Shown: one piece after another, positions 47,708 to 57,105 of the stretch
Layout of the letters: every line of letters starts with the position of its first letter
How positions within the stretch are numbered: position 1 is the first letter of the stretch
Source: DASTFY01 sp963829955
Lineage (GTDB): Bacteria; Actinomycetota; Acidimicrobiia; Acidimicrobiales; Ilumatobacteraceae
DNA length: 64,000 nt
Direction of reading: 5' to 3'
Assembly (NCBI GenBank): GCA_963829955.1
Contig: CAWHKS010000022.1
Span: forward strand, 50,013 to 114,012
Program-made: the position numbers and the translations under genes
The notes under the pieces: model-generated
The model's database searches: none
What the model saw: only the letters and a program-made list of their open reading frames with translations
Told to the model about the DNA's origin: nothing

Positions 47708-47776
47708 GTGGTCCGTTGCGGAGCACTGCCCGACTCCGTCCCGCCGTCGTGTGTCGACCCCCGGTAGCTTGACCAC

Positions 47777-49193
47777 GTGGCCGATCGTCCTGGGTCTGAT
47801 TCGTCGCGCCGACGGGACGATCGCGGCATGCCCGACGGGCCGCGATCCCGCCCGCCGCGCTCCGGCGGCGAGGCTCAGGACCGGTCCGGTGGCCGCCCGC
47901 CGGGCAGGCCGGGTCCGTCGTCGCACACCTCAGGCCGATCGGGCAGCACGACACCGGCACAGGCCGGCGGAGTGGGGGTACCGTCGCGGGCTGGCGGGCC
48001 CGGGGCGGGCGACCGGAACCGCGGAGCAGGCGCGGGCGGACCGGGCGCGCGAGGCGCGGGAGCGACCCGCCGCCGGGCGGCAGGCGCGCCGTCCACGAGC
48101 GCGGCTCGGCGGGGCGACGGTGCCGGACGCCCGAGCGGGAACCGAGGCCGGGGCGATGACCTGCGACGAGGGGGGACCGACGGACGCCGGAGACCGGCAT
48201 CGGGCACCCGGAGGTCGGGCCCGCCGTCCGCGGATCCCGGACGGGACTGCGGCCCGGTACCGGCGACCGGCCCGACGGGCGCTCGGCGGATGCACCAGGT
48301 CGGCGGACGACAGGCGGGAGACCGGCCGCTGGACGCCCGGCGACGGGGCGGTCGGCCGCGGCGCGTTCGGGGCCTGGCGGCCGACGGCAGCCGGCTCGGG
48401 TGCCACCCCGGCCCCGGGGGGCGTCGCCGCGCACGCCTCCTCCTCTCGAGGCGCCCGACCGCCGCGAAGATACCCGTGTGGATCGACGAGGGGTCGGTCC
48501 GCGACGAGGCGGTGCGGGCGACGACCAGGGCGGCCACCGGCGCCGCGCCGCGCCGTCGTCGCCGGCTGCCCGAGGACGTCGTGGAGGACCTCCAGCGAGC
48601 CGGCGGCGCCCGTCGCGCGCCGCGGCTGGAATCGCGGCCTGCGCGACGCCCGCGCCGCCTTCGAAGGTGAGCGGTATCGCGACGCCGCGCACATTCTGAA
48701 GCCACTGTCCACGGAGGTCCCGGACGTGCCCGCGGTGCGGGAGCTCGCCGGCCTGACCGCCTATCGCCTCGGGCATTGGAAGCGGGCCACGGTGGAGCTG
48801 GAGGCCTACCGCCACCTGACGGGAGCGGTGGACGAGCACCCGGTCCTGGCCGACTGCTATCGGGCCCTCCGGCGGTGGCGGGCGGTCGCGGAGCTCTGGG
48901 ACGAGCTCCGCGAGGCGTCCCCGTCGGCCGAGCTGGTGATGGAGGGCCGGATCGTGATGGCGGGCTCCCTCGCCGACCGCGGCCGTCTCCAGGAAGCGCT
49001 GGCCATCATGCAGCCCGCCGCCAACGAGCCGCGGCGGGTGCAGGACCACCACCTGCGGGCGTGGTACGTGCTGGGCGACCTGTACGACCGCGCCGGTGAT
49101 CCCACGTCCGCGGCCACGTACTTCCGCCGCATCCTGCGGCGGGACCCGCGCTTCGCTGACGTGCCCGAGCGGTTGGCCGACCTCGGAGGTTGA
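47777..49193 (+). CDS. Arg/Gly-rich protein with C-terminal TPR repeats (apparent frameshift)
   Basis: The first about 270 residues are disordered, rich in Arg, Gly, Pro and Ala. The rest, in the next frame from about 48620, is a TPR-like helical domain: GLRDARAAFEGERYRDAAHILKP, AVRELAGLTAYRLGHWKRATVE, VLADCYRALRRWRAVAELWDEL and YVLGDLYDRAGDPTSAATYF. One extra base near 48627 joins them into 471 residues. TAGCTT ends 6 bases before the GTG (leaderless). Probably a scaffold; its partner is unknown. Confidence 0.6.
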
Positions 49194-49315
49194 GCCCGCT
49201 GAGGGCCCGACGGTCGCCCGACTTCGATGTCACACCCCTCGGCTACCGTGCCCCCTGCTTCCCCCGAGCACCCGATTGCGCCGTCGCGGCGCAGGTGACA
49301 GAGCGAGGAAGTGCG

Positions 49316-49601
49316 ATGAACATCGTCGTGTTGCAGGGCGTCGTGAACCGCCCGGCGGAGGTGCGGGAGCTGGCCGACGGGACGACGCTGGCCCTGCTGG
49401 ACGTGGCCACGGAGACCGCCACATGGCCGGCTCGTCGTCCCGGTGGCGTGGCCGGCGCCCGACCGGGCGCTGCCGAAGGACGGGGCCGAGGTCGTGGTCA
49501 CGGGCCAGGTCCGCCGGCGGTTCTTCCGGGCCGGAGGGGCCACGCAGAGCCGGACGGAGGTGGTGGCCGACGCCATGAGCACAAAGGTCGCACTACAGTG
49601 A
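49316..49601 (+). CDS. ssb-like OB-fold protein, 3' end replaced by integration (one apparent insertion)
   Basis: MNIVVLQGVVNRPAEVREL, LALLDVATET and, after one extra G near 49429, VVPVAWPAPDRALPKDGAEV, VVTGQVRRRFFRAGG and SRTEVVADA follow a small single-strand-DNA-binding OB fold. The host sequence ends at the core TGGCCGACGCC (49564-49574); the next codons, for MSTKVALQ, come from the element. The native C-terminus lies at 59175-59265. The disrupted protein is 94 residues, the restored one 112. Confidence 0.65.
49564..49574 (+). other. left attachment site core (attL)
   Basis: TGGCCGACGCC, identical to 59174-59184. It lies 31 bases before the recombinase start, the usual position for the junction next to the integrase gene. 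The true crossover dinucleotide cannot be fixed from the sequence. Confidence 0.7.
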
Positions 49602-49605
49602 GAGC

Positions 49606-51089
49606 ATGATGAAGAACGCCCCCAAGAGAGCCGCCATCTACTGCCGAATCAGCAAGGACCGGATCGGGGACGGCCTCGGAGTCGCCCGCCAGCGCCGCGA
49701 TTGCGAGGCCCTGGCCAAGTCCAAGGGCTACAAGCTGGTCGCGGAGCCGATTGAGGAAAACGACCTGAGCGCCTTCACCGGCAAGCCCCGGCCTCGGTGG
49801 GCCGAGGTGGTGGAGTTGATCGAGGCCGACGCCATCGACGTGGTGGTGGCGTGGCACCCCGACCGGGTGACGCGCTCCGACGTGGGAGCTGGAGGACTTG
49901 ATCGACCTGCTGGACGCCCACCACGTGGACGTGGTGACGGTGACCGCGGGCGACTACGACATCGAGCACCCCAAGCGGTCGGGCCATGGCCAGGATGGGT
50001 GGCGTCATGGCCCGCCTGGAGTCGAGCACAAGTCCACCCGGCTCAAGGCCAAGGCGGCCGAGCTGGCGGCCAACGGGAAAGAACACGGCGGCATCCGGCA
50101 CTACGGCTACACCCGCCAACGCGACGCCCTCGGCAACATCGTGAAGGGTTCGCCCCGGGTGATCGTGCCGGGCGAAGCCGAGGTGATCCGCGACCTGGCC
50201 GCCAAACTCATTGAGGGGGCCTCCCTGTTCGAGCCTCGAGCGCGATTGAAACGCTCGTGGGGTGCCGGCCCCCGGTGGCCGGCGTTGGCACTTCGGGGCC
50301 ATCCGGCGGGTGCTCACCTCTCCCGCAGTGGCCGGCCTCCGCCAGCACCAAGGGGAGATTGCCGGGGAGGCCGAGTGGGGGCCGATCCTGGAGCGCGCGT
50401 GTGGGAGGCCGTCTGTCGTCACCTCCATGATCCGGCTCGGAAGCAGGAGCGCCCGGCGCGGGCCTACCTGTTGACCGGCCTGGTGGTCACCACCGACGGG
50501 GCCAAGATGGTCGGGCGGGGGCACAGCTCCACAAGGGGGTGCCGGGCGAGACCACCCGCCGGTGTTACTCGGGGCGCTCCGTGAAGGGGGGCGGTTGCAC
50601 CATTGACGCCGGCCGCCTGGAGGGCTTGGTGGAGGCCGTGGTGCTTGATTGGTTCGACACCAATGCCTTGCCGGCCGAGGCCAACGGGGTTGATGTGGTG
50701 GACGAGGCCCAGCGGCCGAGGTGGCCGCCATTGAGGCCGAGCAAGCCGAGCTGGCCCAAGCTCGCGGCCGCCGGGAGATCACCCTGAAAATGATGCTGGC
50801 CGCCAACGCCGGCTTGGAGGAACGCCTGTCAGAGCTTCGGGGCCAGCTCCCGGCGCGACGTTCCCCGCGCTCCAAGGTGGCCCGCCTGGTCGGCCGGCCC
50901 GGGGAGCTGCGGGGTCGTTGGGGGGACTTGAGCGTGGATGACCGGCGCTCGGTGGTGGCCTCGGTGGTGGAGCGGGTGGTGGTGTCGCGCATGCTGGTGG
51001 GGGCCTCGCGGCGTGGCTTCCCGGCGGGGGACCGGGTGGAGATCGCCTACCGGCCGTGGTTGGCCGGTGAGAGGGCCAAAACCGCCTGA
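49606..51089 (+). CDS. int: large serine recombinase/integrase (multiple apparent frameshifts)
   Basis: Catalytic domain at the N-terminus: AAIYCRISKDRIGDGLGVARQRRDCEALA with the nucleophile serine 16, then FTGKPRPRWAEVVELI and VVVAWHPDRVTRS. The recombinase domain follows (KSTRLKAKAAELAANGKEHG, YGYTR, EAEVIRDLAAKLIEG, FGAIRRVLTSPAVAGL), then a zinc-ribbon-like part in which only the second cysteine pair is seen (RRCYSGRSVKGGGCTI) and a coiled coil (AAIEAEQAELAQARGRREIT). At least five shifts (near 49884, 50250, 50390, 50535, 50715) break it; the total span of about 494 codons is full length. It is probably the enzyme that inserted the element. Confidence 0.8.
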
Positions 51090-51256
51090 CCAGCAATTAT
51101 GCCAAGTGGATATTCGATCAACGGGTAACTTTCACTCTATGGTCGGCTATGACTTATGGATATTTTCATGGCCTCTGACCAGGGCTAACGCTTGCGAAGC
51201 GCTCCACGCTTATGTGCAAAGGTGGACCTGTTTCAAGGTGATTTACTTTTGACTTA
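51090..51256 (+). other. AT-richer control region after the integrase
   Basis: 167 bases, clearly lower in GC than the surroundings, with TGGATATT twice (near 51107 and 51155) and a TTGACT near 51249 just before the next start. Probably the promoter region of the small regulator downstream. No gene seen. Confidence 0.35.
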
Positions 51257-51442
51257 GTGCGTTACGTGCCGCCGCCGTCCCTTGTCGGAAGACTCTCCAA
51301 CGCCACCGGATCACCCAACAGGCCATCGTGGACGAATTCGGCTACACCCCGACCCACATTTCAAGGATCATGCTCGGCTACCTTGCCGGCCCCGTTGTGG
51401 ATGGCCCGAATCCTGGCCAAGCGGTTCGGCACCGCAGCCTGA
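51257..51442 (+). CDS. small helix-turn-helix regulator, broken frame
   Basis: RHRITQQAIVDEFGYTPTHISRIM, read in one frame, looks like the helix-turn-helix of a Cro/CI-type repressor; the start (RYVPPPSLVG) and the end (PLWMARILAKRFGTAA) are in another frame. Two compensating shifts would give a protein of about 61 residues. Its place right after the integrase suits a regulator of the element. Weak call. Confidence 0.4.
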   Translation: MRYVPPPSLVGRLSNATGSPNRPSWTNSATPRPTFQGSCSATLPAPLWMARILAKRFGTAA

Positions 51443-51782
51443 GCGGTTGTTCCACCGCATAACCGATTGCCCCGACATGAGGGCACGCCGAGGCCGTCGT
51501 CGTAGTGAGCCAGCTCCCCGCGGAGGAAGTCGCGGCCTTTCGTGGCCCGTGAGCGGGAACGGCGCCGGGCCTCGGCATCCCCGACCAGCTCCCCGACGAC
51601 GTGCTCCGCAAGGTCGCCCGGATCATCGTGGCGCCCCGGCACGTGGGAAGGGCCACCGGCTCCCACCGACGGCCCTCCCACTCCCACCCCCCGTCACCGG
51701 CTCGGATCTCAGAAAGGGCTAGCGGTGATGGCAAGCCTATGTGAGCCGGCGCCGGCCGTGAAGGGTCAAGGGATAGTTGCAA
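51443..51782 (+). other. no confident gene
   Basis: Fragments such as EAVVVVSQLPAEEVAAFRG and DQLPDDVLRKVARIIVAP can be read in different frames and hint at one small protein split by shifts, but I cannot define its start or family. Confidence 0.25.
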
Positions 51783-52100
51783 ATGGAACGAGAGCCGGGC
51801 ACGAGCGACCGCGTGTGGTTCGCGCGACGACGTGCCATGGCGAAGGCCATCCGGTGCGATGATGCACGGCCGCCGGGGCCGTCCCACGCCGCGCCCCTCC
51901 GTGACGAGTGGGAGTTGTGCGGGTGGGAGGACGTGGGGCCGCACGAGGGCTTGGAGGGCTACTACCGGCCCCGCACGGTGCTCTACCTACGCCCCGGGGA
52001 CTTGGAGGCTCACGCCGGGGAGCTTCGCCCCGTTGAGGCCGTGATGGCTCCGTGGGGCTTGGTGGGACGGCTTGTTGGCCGGGGCCGGGTGGCACCATGA
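51783..52100 (+). CDS. hypothetical protein of the element
   Basis: About 105 residues from ATG at 51783. RDEWELCGWEDVGPHEGLEG, YYRPRTVLYLRPGDLEAHAG and EAVMAPWGLVGRLVGRG look like real protein in composition. No family recognised. Its stop overlaps the primase start (ATGA), so it is probably co-translated with it. Confidence 0.5.
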   Translation: MEREPGTSDRVWFARRRAMAKAIRCDDARPPGPSHAAPLRDEWELCGWEDVGPHEGLEGYYRPRTVLYLRPGDLEAHAGELRPVEAVMAPWGLVGRLVGRGRVAP

Positions 52101-54433
52101 ATGAGAACCACGAAGATTGGCTCACCGACAGGGCCATTGATCTTGAGGTGGCCGGGAACGTGGTTACCGCTCCGTTGGTGACGCCGCGGAGCTTCAACGC
52201 TTCGGCTTCGGCTCGGCCACTCTCTCGTGGTGCCCGGGGTTGGCCATTCCGTGGGCCGCCCCCTACGACCCCGAGGGCAAGGTGGCGTTGTGGCAGTACC
52301 GGCCCGACCACCCTTGGGCCGACGAGGCCGGCCGCCCCGTCAAGTACGTGTTCCCCTCGGGGGCTTCGCCCGGCTTGGCCGTCCACCCTCGCGTGCGTGC
52401 GCCGGAGGACGTGGACGCGCTCCTTTACATCACCGAGGGGGTGGCCAAGGCCGACGCCCTCATTTCGGGCCGGCTACTTCGCGGTGTCGGTGGCCGGGGT
52501 GTGGAGTTGGATGCTCAACGGGAGCCGCACCCCCACTTGGACTTGGTGAAGTGGAACGGTCGGCTTGTGTTCCTCGTGCCCGACGCCGACACCTCCACCA
52601 ATCCCTCGGTGTGGAAGGGGATCAAGGGCTTGTGGACGACGCTCCGCCAACGTGGGGCCGAGGTGCGCTTGGTGGTGGTGCCCCCGGTGAACAACGACGA
52701 CCACACCGGGGTGGACGACTTCCTCGCCTACCACCTCGCGGCCGACCCCGAAGCCACCCCGGACGACATCGTGGAAGCCCTCGCTGACGTGGCCTTGACC
52801 GGATGCCGCTCAAGCCCAAGGCCGACGGCCCGGTGGTAGTCACGGACCGGCCCACGGTGGACGTGTCATCGGCTCGGCCCATCTACGACATTGCGGCCGA
52901 GTTGGTTGGGGTGCTGGCCGACCGGGGCGACACGTTCCAACGCCCCGGGGAGCTTGTAACCCTGGCCTTGGCCGAGGGCCGGTGGGTGCTGCGCTCGGTG
53001 GACTGGGGCATGTTGCTCACGTTGGTGGGCCAACGATGCGACCCCATCACCCCCAAGGGCAAGTCGCACCGTCACGTGGCCCTCCCTCGGGCCGTGGCCG
53101 ACGTGATCCTTTGTTGGGACCGTGCCCCGCTCCCCTCCATTGCCGGGGTGACCGCGACGCCCATCCTCCACCCCGACGGCTCGGTGGTTAGCGAGGCCGG
53201 CTACGACCCCACCACACGGTTGTGGTACGCACCACCGCCGGGCTTCACATGCCCCCGGTGCCCGAGCACCCCACCAAGGCCGAAGTGGCCAAGGCCGTGG
53301 AGGTGTTGGACGACGCCCTCGCGGACTTTGGCTTGGTGGGCACGGCCAACAGGGCCAACGCCCTCGCCCTCATGGTCACCCCGGTGGTGCGGCCCCTCGT
53401 GCCCCTGGCCCCGTTGTTCGTGGCGGACGCCCCGGTGATGGGATCGGGCAAGGGGTTGTTCGTTGACCTTTGCTCCATCGTTGCCACCGGGGACAAAGCC
53501 AATTGCAACCCTGGCCAGGCCGGGTGACGAGCAACGGAAAACCATCCTGTCGGTGCTGCGCGACGGGGCCACCGCACCGGTGTTATTGGACGAGGCCCAC
53601 ACCATTGAAGGCGCCGCCCTGGCCTCGGTGCTCACGGCCAAGGTGTGGAGGGACCGGTTACTCGGGGCCTCGCGCATGGTGAGCGCCGGCAACAACGTGA
53701 CGTGGTGCGCGACGGGCAACAACGTGGAAGTACGGGGCGACTTGACGCGCCGGGTGGTGAAGGTGCGGCTTGACCCCGACCACGAAGCGCCGGGCACCCG
53801 CCCCGGTGGCGACTTCCGCCACCATCCCTTGTTGCCGTGGGCCATGCTCAGTCGGGGTGAGTTGTTGGCGGCCGTGCTCACCTTGGTGCGTGGTGGGTGG
53901 CCGAGGGCCGGCCCCACCCCAAGGGGGTGGCCATGGGGAGCTTTGACGAGTGGGTTCACACCGTCGGGGGCATCCTGGCCGTGGCCGGGGTTGACGGCTT
54001 CCTCGCCAACGCCAGGGAAGTGTTGGAGCAGTCCGACCCCGACGTGGACGTGTGGTGGGGCCTGCTGGCTCTGGCACGGAGTCACCTCCCCCACTATTGG
54101 ACCGCGGCCGACTTGGCCGCCGAGGTGGAGGCCGCCGGCCTCGGGGGTGACGAGTTGCCGGCCGACTTCGGGGAGACGGATCGGCCTGGCTTCGCGAGCC
54201 GGGTCGCCTATGCCCTACGCAAGAAATGCGGTCGCCGCTTCGGTTCCTGCCGACTCAACCGGGCCGCCGACCCCTCCCGTCACGCTCGCTACTGGATCGA
54301 GGTCACCGGATCTGAGCCACGGAGGACTTCCCTTGGTGAGGACGAGAACTCGCAGCGATGCAGGATGCTCAGGACCAGCAGGATCTCCCCAGCCGTTCCA
54401 GAATGGTTACAGGTCAAAGCTCATTCCGCGTAG
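52097..54433 (+). CDS. DUF3854-like Toprim plus AAA primase-helicase (multiple apparent frameshifts)
   Basis: Likely replication protein of the element. N-terminal start NENHEDWLTDRAIDLEVAG; a Toprim-like DUF3854 part with LAIPWAAPYDPEGKVALWQY, LLYITEGVAKADAL and LVFLVPDADTSTN (acidic metal residues). Middle: PLKPKADGPVVV to LPSIAGVTATPILHPDGSV. C-terminal ATPase: DAPVMGSGKGLFVDL (Walker A), PVLLDEAHTIEG (Walker B) and CATGNNVEVRGDLTRRVVKV (sensor and arginine finger), as in D5/VapE-type helicases; then a winged-helix-like tail ALARSHLPHYWTAADLAAEV. Five net shifts (near 52180, 52800, 53250, 53510, 53905) are needed; corrected length is about 778 residues. Confidence 0.65.
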
Positions 54434-54525
54434 GGATAGGGATCCTGACGATCCTGACCATCCTGTATTCACCTGACGAACACCCGAGCGGCCCGGTTCG
54501 GCGGCAGCCAAGCACAAGAGAGAGG

Positions 54526-54738
54526 ATGCAGATGACCGGCGTCCCCGAGCGCAGCGACGAATCCGTCGGCAAGGACACGGCACCCCCGCCGCGCCGTCTC
54601 GGCACTTGTATGCAAGTCTTCGCCGGGGTGATGTTGGTTGGTTCCGTCATCATGGCATTCATGATCGCCAACGGAACGTTCCCCGATCCCAAGGCGCTGG
54701 CCAACGGTGCGGTGGCCGAGACCGAGACGGTCGGGTAA
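54526..54738 (+). CDS. small single-pass membrane protein
   Basis: 70 residues, ATG after the purine-rich GAGAGAGG. Hydrophilic N-terminus (TGVPERSDESVGKDTAPPP), then one membrane helix (MQVFAGVMLVGSVIMAFMIA) and a short acidic tail. Intact frame. Function unknown. Confidence 0.6.
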   Translation: MQMTGVPERSDESVGKDTAPPPRRLGTCMQVFAGVMLVGSVIMAFMIANGTFPDPKALANGAVAETETVG

Positions 54739-54753
54739 CCATACGTTCAGCGT

Positions 54754-54945
54754 GTGGATCTTCCTTCGTCAACCGGCAGCGGCATCGTCGCCGCCTATGG
54801 GATGTTCAAGCTCGGTTCGTTCGCGAAGGGCAACGTCCCCTTTTACCTGCGGATGATTCACGAAGCCGAAGAGCGGCGGTCAGCCTCCGACGCATCGCCG
54901 AACTCCTCGACGCCCCCTGACTCACCGGCCAGCACCGGGCCGTAA
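54754..54945 (+). CDS. hypothetical small protein
   Basis: GTG start, 63 residues as printed: VAAYGMFKLGSFAKGNVPFY, LRMIHEAEERR. In the next frame the end would read SLRRIAELLDAP and stop at 54920, a more protein-like ending, so one shift is possible. No family recognised. Confidence 0.4.
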   Translation: MDLPSSTGSGIVAAYGMFKLGSFAKGNVPFYLRMIHEAEERRSASDASPNSSTPPDSPASTGP

Positions 54946-55180
54946 GCGGCCTGTCAGCCGACAGCGGGTTGAGCCTCCGACCCCAGCCGCTTTTGGTAAG
55001 GCCTCGGCCAGCACCCCCCTCTACATCAGAGTTTGTGTCACAAAGGTTTGCGAAGCGCGCACTTTGGCAAGCGGAAACCTGCCTACCGCTGGGAAGCCGA
55101 GCGAAGCGTGGGGGTCGCCATGGCGACCGTGCCCGAGCTTGGGGAGGTGACGCGCGGCCGACGTTGAAGCGTTGTTGAAG
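54946..55180 (+). other. noncoding or undefined stretch
   Basis: 235 bases with no convincing reading frame. GC is slightly lower around 55020-55080. A long minus-strand frame crosses here, but its composition looks like a shadow. Confidence 0.3.
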
Positions 55181-55342
55181 ATGCAACTACGCGCCGACGG
55201 GTGTACGTGCCGCGACCCACACCCCACCATCACCCTCGGGGTGCCCACCACCGTGGAGCACGAAGCCGGTTGCCGCTTCCTCCGCGCCCTTGAGGCCGAG
55301 CCGCCGCGGCCCCCTCGAGACGACGCGTCCAGGGTGGGGTGA
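55181..55342 (+). CDS. small Cys-containing protein, paralog 1
   Basis: 53 residues from ATG: MQLRADGCTCRDPHPTITLG, VPTTVEHEAGCRFLRALEAE, then a Pro/Arg tail. The CTC pair plus a later Cys and HE could bind a metal; this is inference. A second, partial copy of the same sequence lies at about 55725-55815, so the family is duplicated within the element. Confidence 0.55.
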   Translation: MQLRADGCTCRDPHPTITLGVPTTVEHEAGCRFLRALEAEPPRPPRDDASRVG

Positions 55343-55534
55343 TTCAGCAACGGGGCCACCGGCTTACGTGGTGAGGGACGGATGGCCTTCCCGCGACTCT
55401 GAACCACCCAATCCGCACAATGGGCCTTGGCCACTATCCGCAGGTAACTCACAGCCGTCTTCCGCTTGTGCCCCACAGCCGACATGGGGGACCGTCGACC
55501 GCGTATTCCATCCCCCCACGCAAAGGACGCCGCC

Positions 55535-55696
55535 ATGGCCATAACCTCCACGCCCGACGACGACAACCCCGCTCGCTTTGTCCAGCTTCCGGCCGTGCCG
55601 GCCCACTACACCGCGGTGGAGGCATGGGACTTCGTGTGGTGGTGGGTCTGGATCAATGCTCACCGCTTCCGCCAACTCCCGCCGCCGGCTCGGTAG
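55535..55696 (+). CDS. small Trp-rich protein
   Basis: 53 residues, ATG after AAAGGAC: AITSTPDDDNPARFVQLPAV, PAHYTAVEAWDFVWWWVWIN, then AHRFRQLPPPAR. The WDFVWWWVW stretch may be membrane-associated or a packing motif. Intact frame; no family recognised. Its stop lies in direct repeat copy 1. Confidence 0.5.
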   Translation: MAITSTPDDDNPARFVQLPAVPAHYTAVEAWDFVWWWVWINAHRFRQLPPPAR

Positions 55697-55724
55697 TCGT
55701 CGCGCCACACGTCAAGCCGCGTCC
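55689..55724 (+). repeat. direct repeat copy 1 flanking the lipoprotein cassette
   Basis: CTCGGTAGTCGTCGCGCCAC then ACGTCAAGCCGCGTCC; copy 2 at 56716-56749 is identical apart from two missing bases. In copy 2 the sequence holds the 3' end of the minus-strand excisionase-like gene, so copy 1 may be the remnant of a second such gene. Confidence 0.7.
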
Positions 55725-55905
55725 CCCCACCCCGTCATCACCGTCGGGGTGCCCACCACCGTGGAGCACGAGGACCCTTGCCGCTACCTCCGCACGCTTG
55801 AGGCCGAGCGGAAGCCCTTTCGGAGGACGATTTCGTCAAAGTTGAGGAGGCGAATCGTCCGGTTCGCAGCGAGGCTTCCTGGATCACTCTGCAAAGGACG
55901 ATCTG
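55725..55905 (+). pseudogene. partial copy of the small Cys-containing protein
   Basis: HPVITVGVPTTVEHEDPCRY and LRTLEAERKPF match paralog 1 (55181) closely, but the first 13 residues with the CxC pair are missing and replaced by direct repeat copy 1. It has no start of its own and runs into the region before the lipoprotein gene. Looks like a truncated duplicate. Confidence 0.5.
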
Positions 55906-56616
55906 ATGAAGACCAGCACCCGGAAGTGGCTCCTTGTCGCGACGGCCGCCACCGCTCTCGTTGCCTGCAGCGGCGGCGAACTCCAGCGTGTCGCGCCCGA
56001 GGAAACGGTCGCGCCGATCCCGGCCGATGCCTCCTCCCCGCCCCCCGGCGATGCCTCCTCCCCGCCCCCCGGCGAGGCCTCCTCCCCGATCCCCGGCGAT
56101 GCCTCCTCCGCCTCCTCCCCGATCCCCGCCGAGAGCGTACCGACCGAAGCGACCGCGCCCGTCGAGCAGGACTCGGCTCTCCGACCCGCCAACGAAGTCC
56201 GCGGCGAGCAAGCCCAGCAAGGGGTGATCGGCGGCGACTTCGTGCAGATCATCGACGGTCAGGATCAGGTGCTCCACGTGCGCATCATCGACGTTCAAGA
56301 ACAACAACTGGATGGCATCTACTACGAGAACCTGCAGCCCCTCGTCACCACCGTACGTATCGAGAATCGATCATCGACTGATTCCAAGGGACTGATCTTC
56401 GGACTTGCGTGCGACAACCTGGAGGGCGCGACCATATTTGGCGATACCACCCTCGACTCCTCCGTACAGGACTTACCGGCAGGCTCATTCGTCGAAGGCA
56501 CGATGTCTCTAGGTCGGCCCTTCGGTTGCGAGGGAGCACGGATCACAGCCATCTACCCGATGACGTGGACCGACGGCGACACGACACTCAGCACAGGAAG
56601 CTGGCCTCTCACATAG
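55906..56616 (+). CDS. lipoprotein with a Ser-Pro repeat linker
   Basis: 236 residues, intact. Signal peptide KTSTRKWLLVATAATALVAC with lipobox LVAC, so the mature protein starts at the cysteine near residue 21 and is lipid-anchored outside the membrane. The linker has tandem units DASSPPPG, DASSPPPG, EASSPIPG, DASSASSPIP encoded by a 24-base repeat. The folded part (about 85-236), with VLHVRIIDVQEQQLDGIYYE, TVRIENRSSTDSKGLIFGLA and two cysteines, looks like an immunoglobulin-like beta domain (DUF4352-like pattern). It lies between two direct repeats. Function unknown; a surface role for the host is possible. Confidence 0.75.
   Translation: MKTSTRKWLLVATAATALVACSGGELQRVAPEETVAPIPADASSPPPGDASSPPPGEASSPIPGDASSASSPIPAESVPTEATAPVEQDSALRPANEVRGEQAQQGVIGGDFVQIIDGQDQVLHVRIIDVQEQQLDGIYYENLQPLVTTVRIENRSSTDSKGLIFGLACDNLEGATIFGDTTLDSSVQDLPAGSFVEGTMSLGRPFGCEGARITAIYPMTWTDGDTTLSTGSWPLT
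56026..56129 (+). repeat. minisatellite in the lipoprotein linker
   Basis: About four units of a 24-base repeat, GATGCCTCCTCCCCGCCCCC plus CGGC, with small variations. In-frame, so copy number can change without breaking the gene. Confidence 0.7.
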
Positions 56617-56715
56617 AGCCTTCCGCCGCTTACGCGGGCGCGCGACCTCCGGCTGGGTGTCAGGCGGCGGGGGAGGAGGTTGTCCTGGCCGGCCGCGAGG
56701 ACCCGCTGGCTTCAC

Positions 56716-56749
56716 CTCGGTAGTCGTCGCGCCACGTCAAGCCGCGTCC
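56716..56749 (+). repeat. direct repeat copy 2
   Basis: 34 bases matching copy 1 (55689-55724). It spans the 3' end of the excisionase-like gene on the minus strand. The two copies bracket about 1 kb containing the lipoprotein gene. Confidence 0.7.
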
Positions 56750-56920
56750 ACCAACCACCGACCGCGGGGGCCGTCGCGCACGCCGGCCAACGCGCCGCGG
56801 GCCGCTCGCGCTCGGAGGGTGCGCGCCGGCACCCCGAGCCGTCGGGAGGCCTTGGTGATGGTGAGGAGGCCGCCCCACCGCCGCCAGGCCAAGAGTTCGT
56901 CATAGTCCGACCGCGGACAC
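56737..56920 (-). CDS. excisionase-like helix-turn-helix protein
   Basis: Read on the minus strand: YDELLAWRRWGGLLTITKAS, RRLGVPARTLRARAARGALA, GVRDGPRGRWLVDAA, then stop in the direct repeat. This is the MerR/excisionase helix-turn-helix plus wing (TLRARAARGAL, GPRGRWLV). The start is unclear: GTG at 56918-56920 (SAV) needs one extra base to be removed, otherwise only a TTG is available. Likely a recombination directionality or regulatory factor. Divergent from the next gene with 12 bases between. Confidence 0.55.
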
Positions 56921-56932
56921 GTCTATGACAAC

Positions 56933-57079
56933 GTGAAGAACCCACTGTTCAAGTTGCTCAAGCCGCTGGACCGCATCCACCCCAGCAACCGCTGGATGAT
57001 CGCCGGAGGGGTCGCGGCCATATTGGTGGCGATGTCCGGTGGGCCAGGTGTGGTGCTGTTCCGACTCCTGTTCCCATAA
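56933..57079 (+). CDS. 48-residue single-pass membrane protein
   Basis: GTG start, TAA stop: KNPLFKLLKPLDRIHPSNRW then MIAGGVAAILVAMSGGPGVV and LFRLLFP. Amphipathic start, then one membrane helix. Intact. Small proteins of this form occur in phages; function unknown. Confidence 0.5.
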   Translation: MKNPLFKLLKPLDRIHPSNRWMIAGGVAAILVAMSGGPGVVLFRLLFP

Positions 57080-57105
57080 CTCGGTGCCGGCTGGCCGGGT
57101 GAAGC

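Noticed and set aside
55021..55566. 181-residue minus-strand frame in the element
   Set aside because: It runs antisense to the small Cys protein and has no family features; kept only as a weak possibility.
56026..56129. CRISPR array
   Set aside because: The repeats are contiguous 24-base coding units with no spacers, inside the lipoprotein linker; no cas genes are present.
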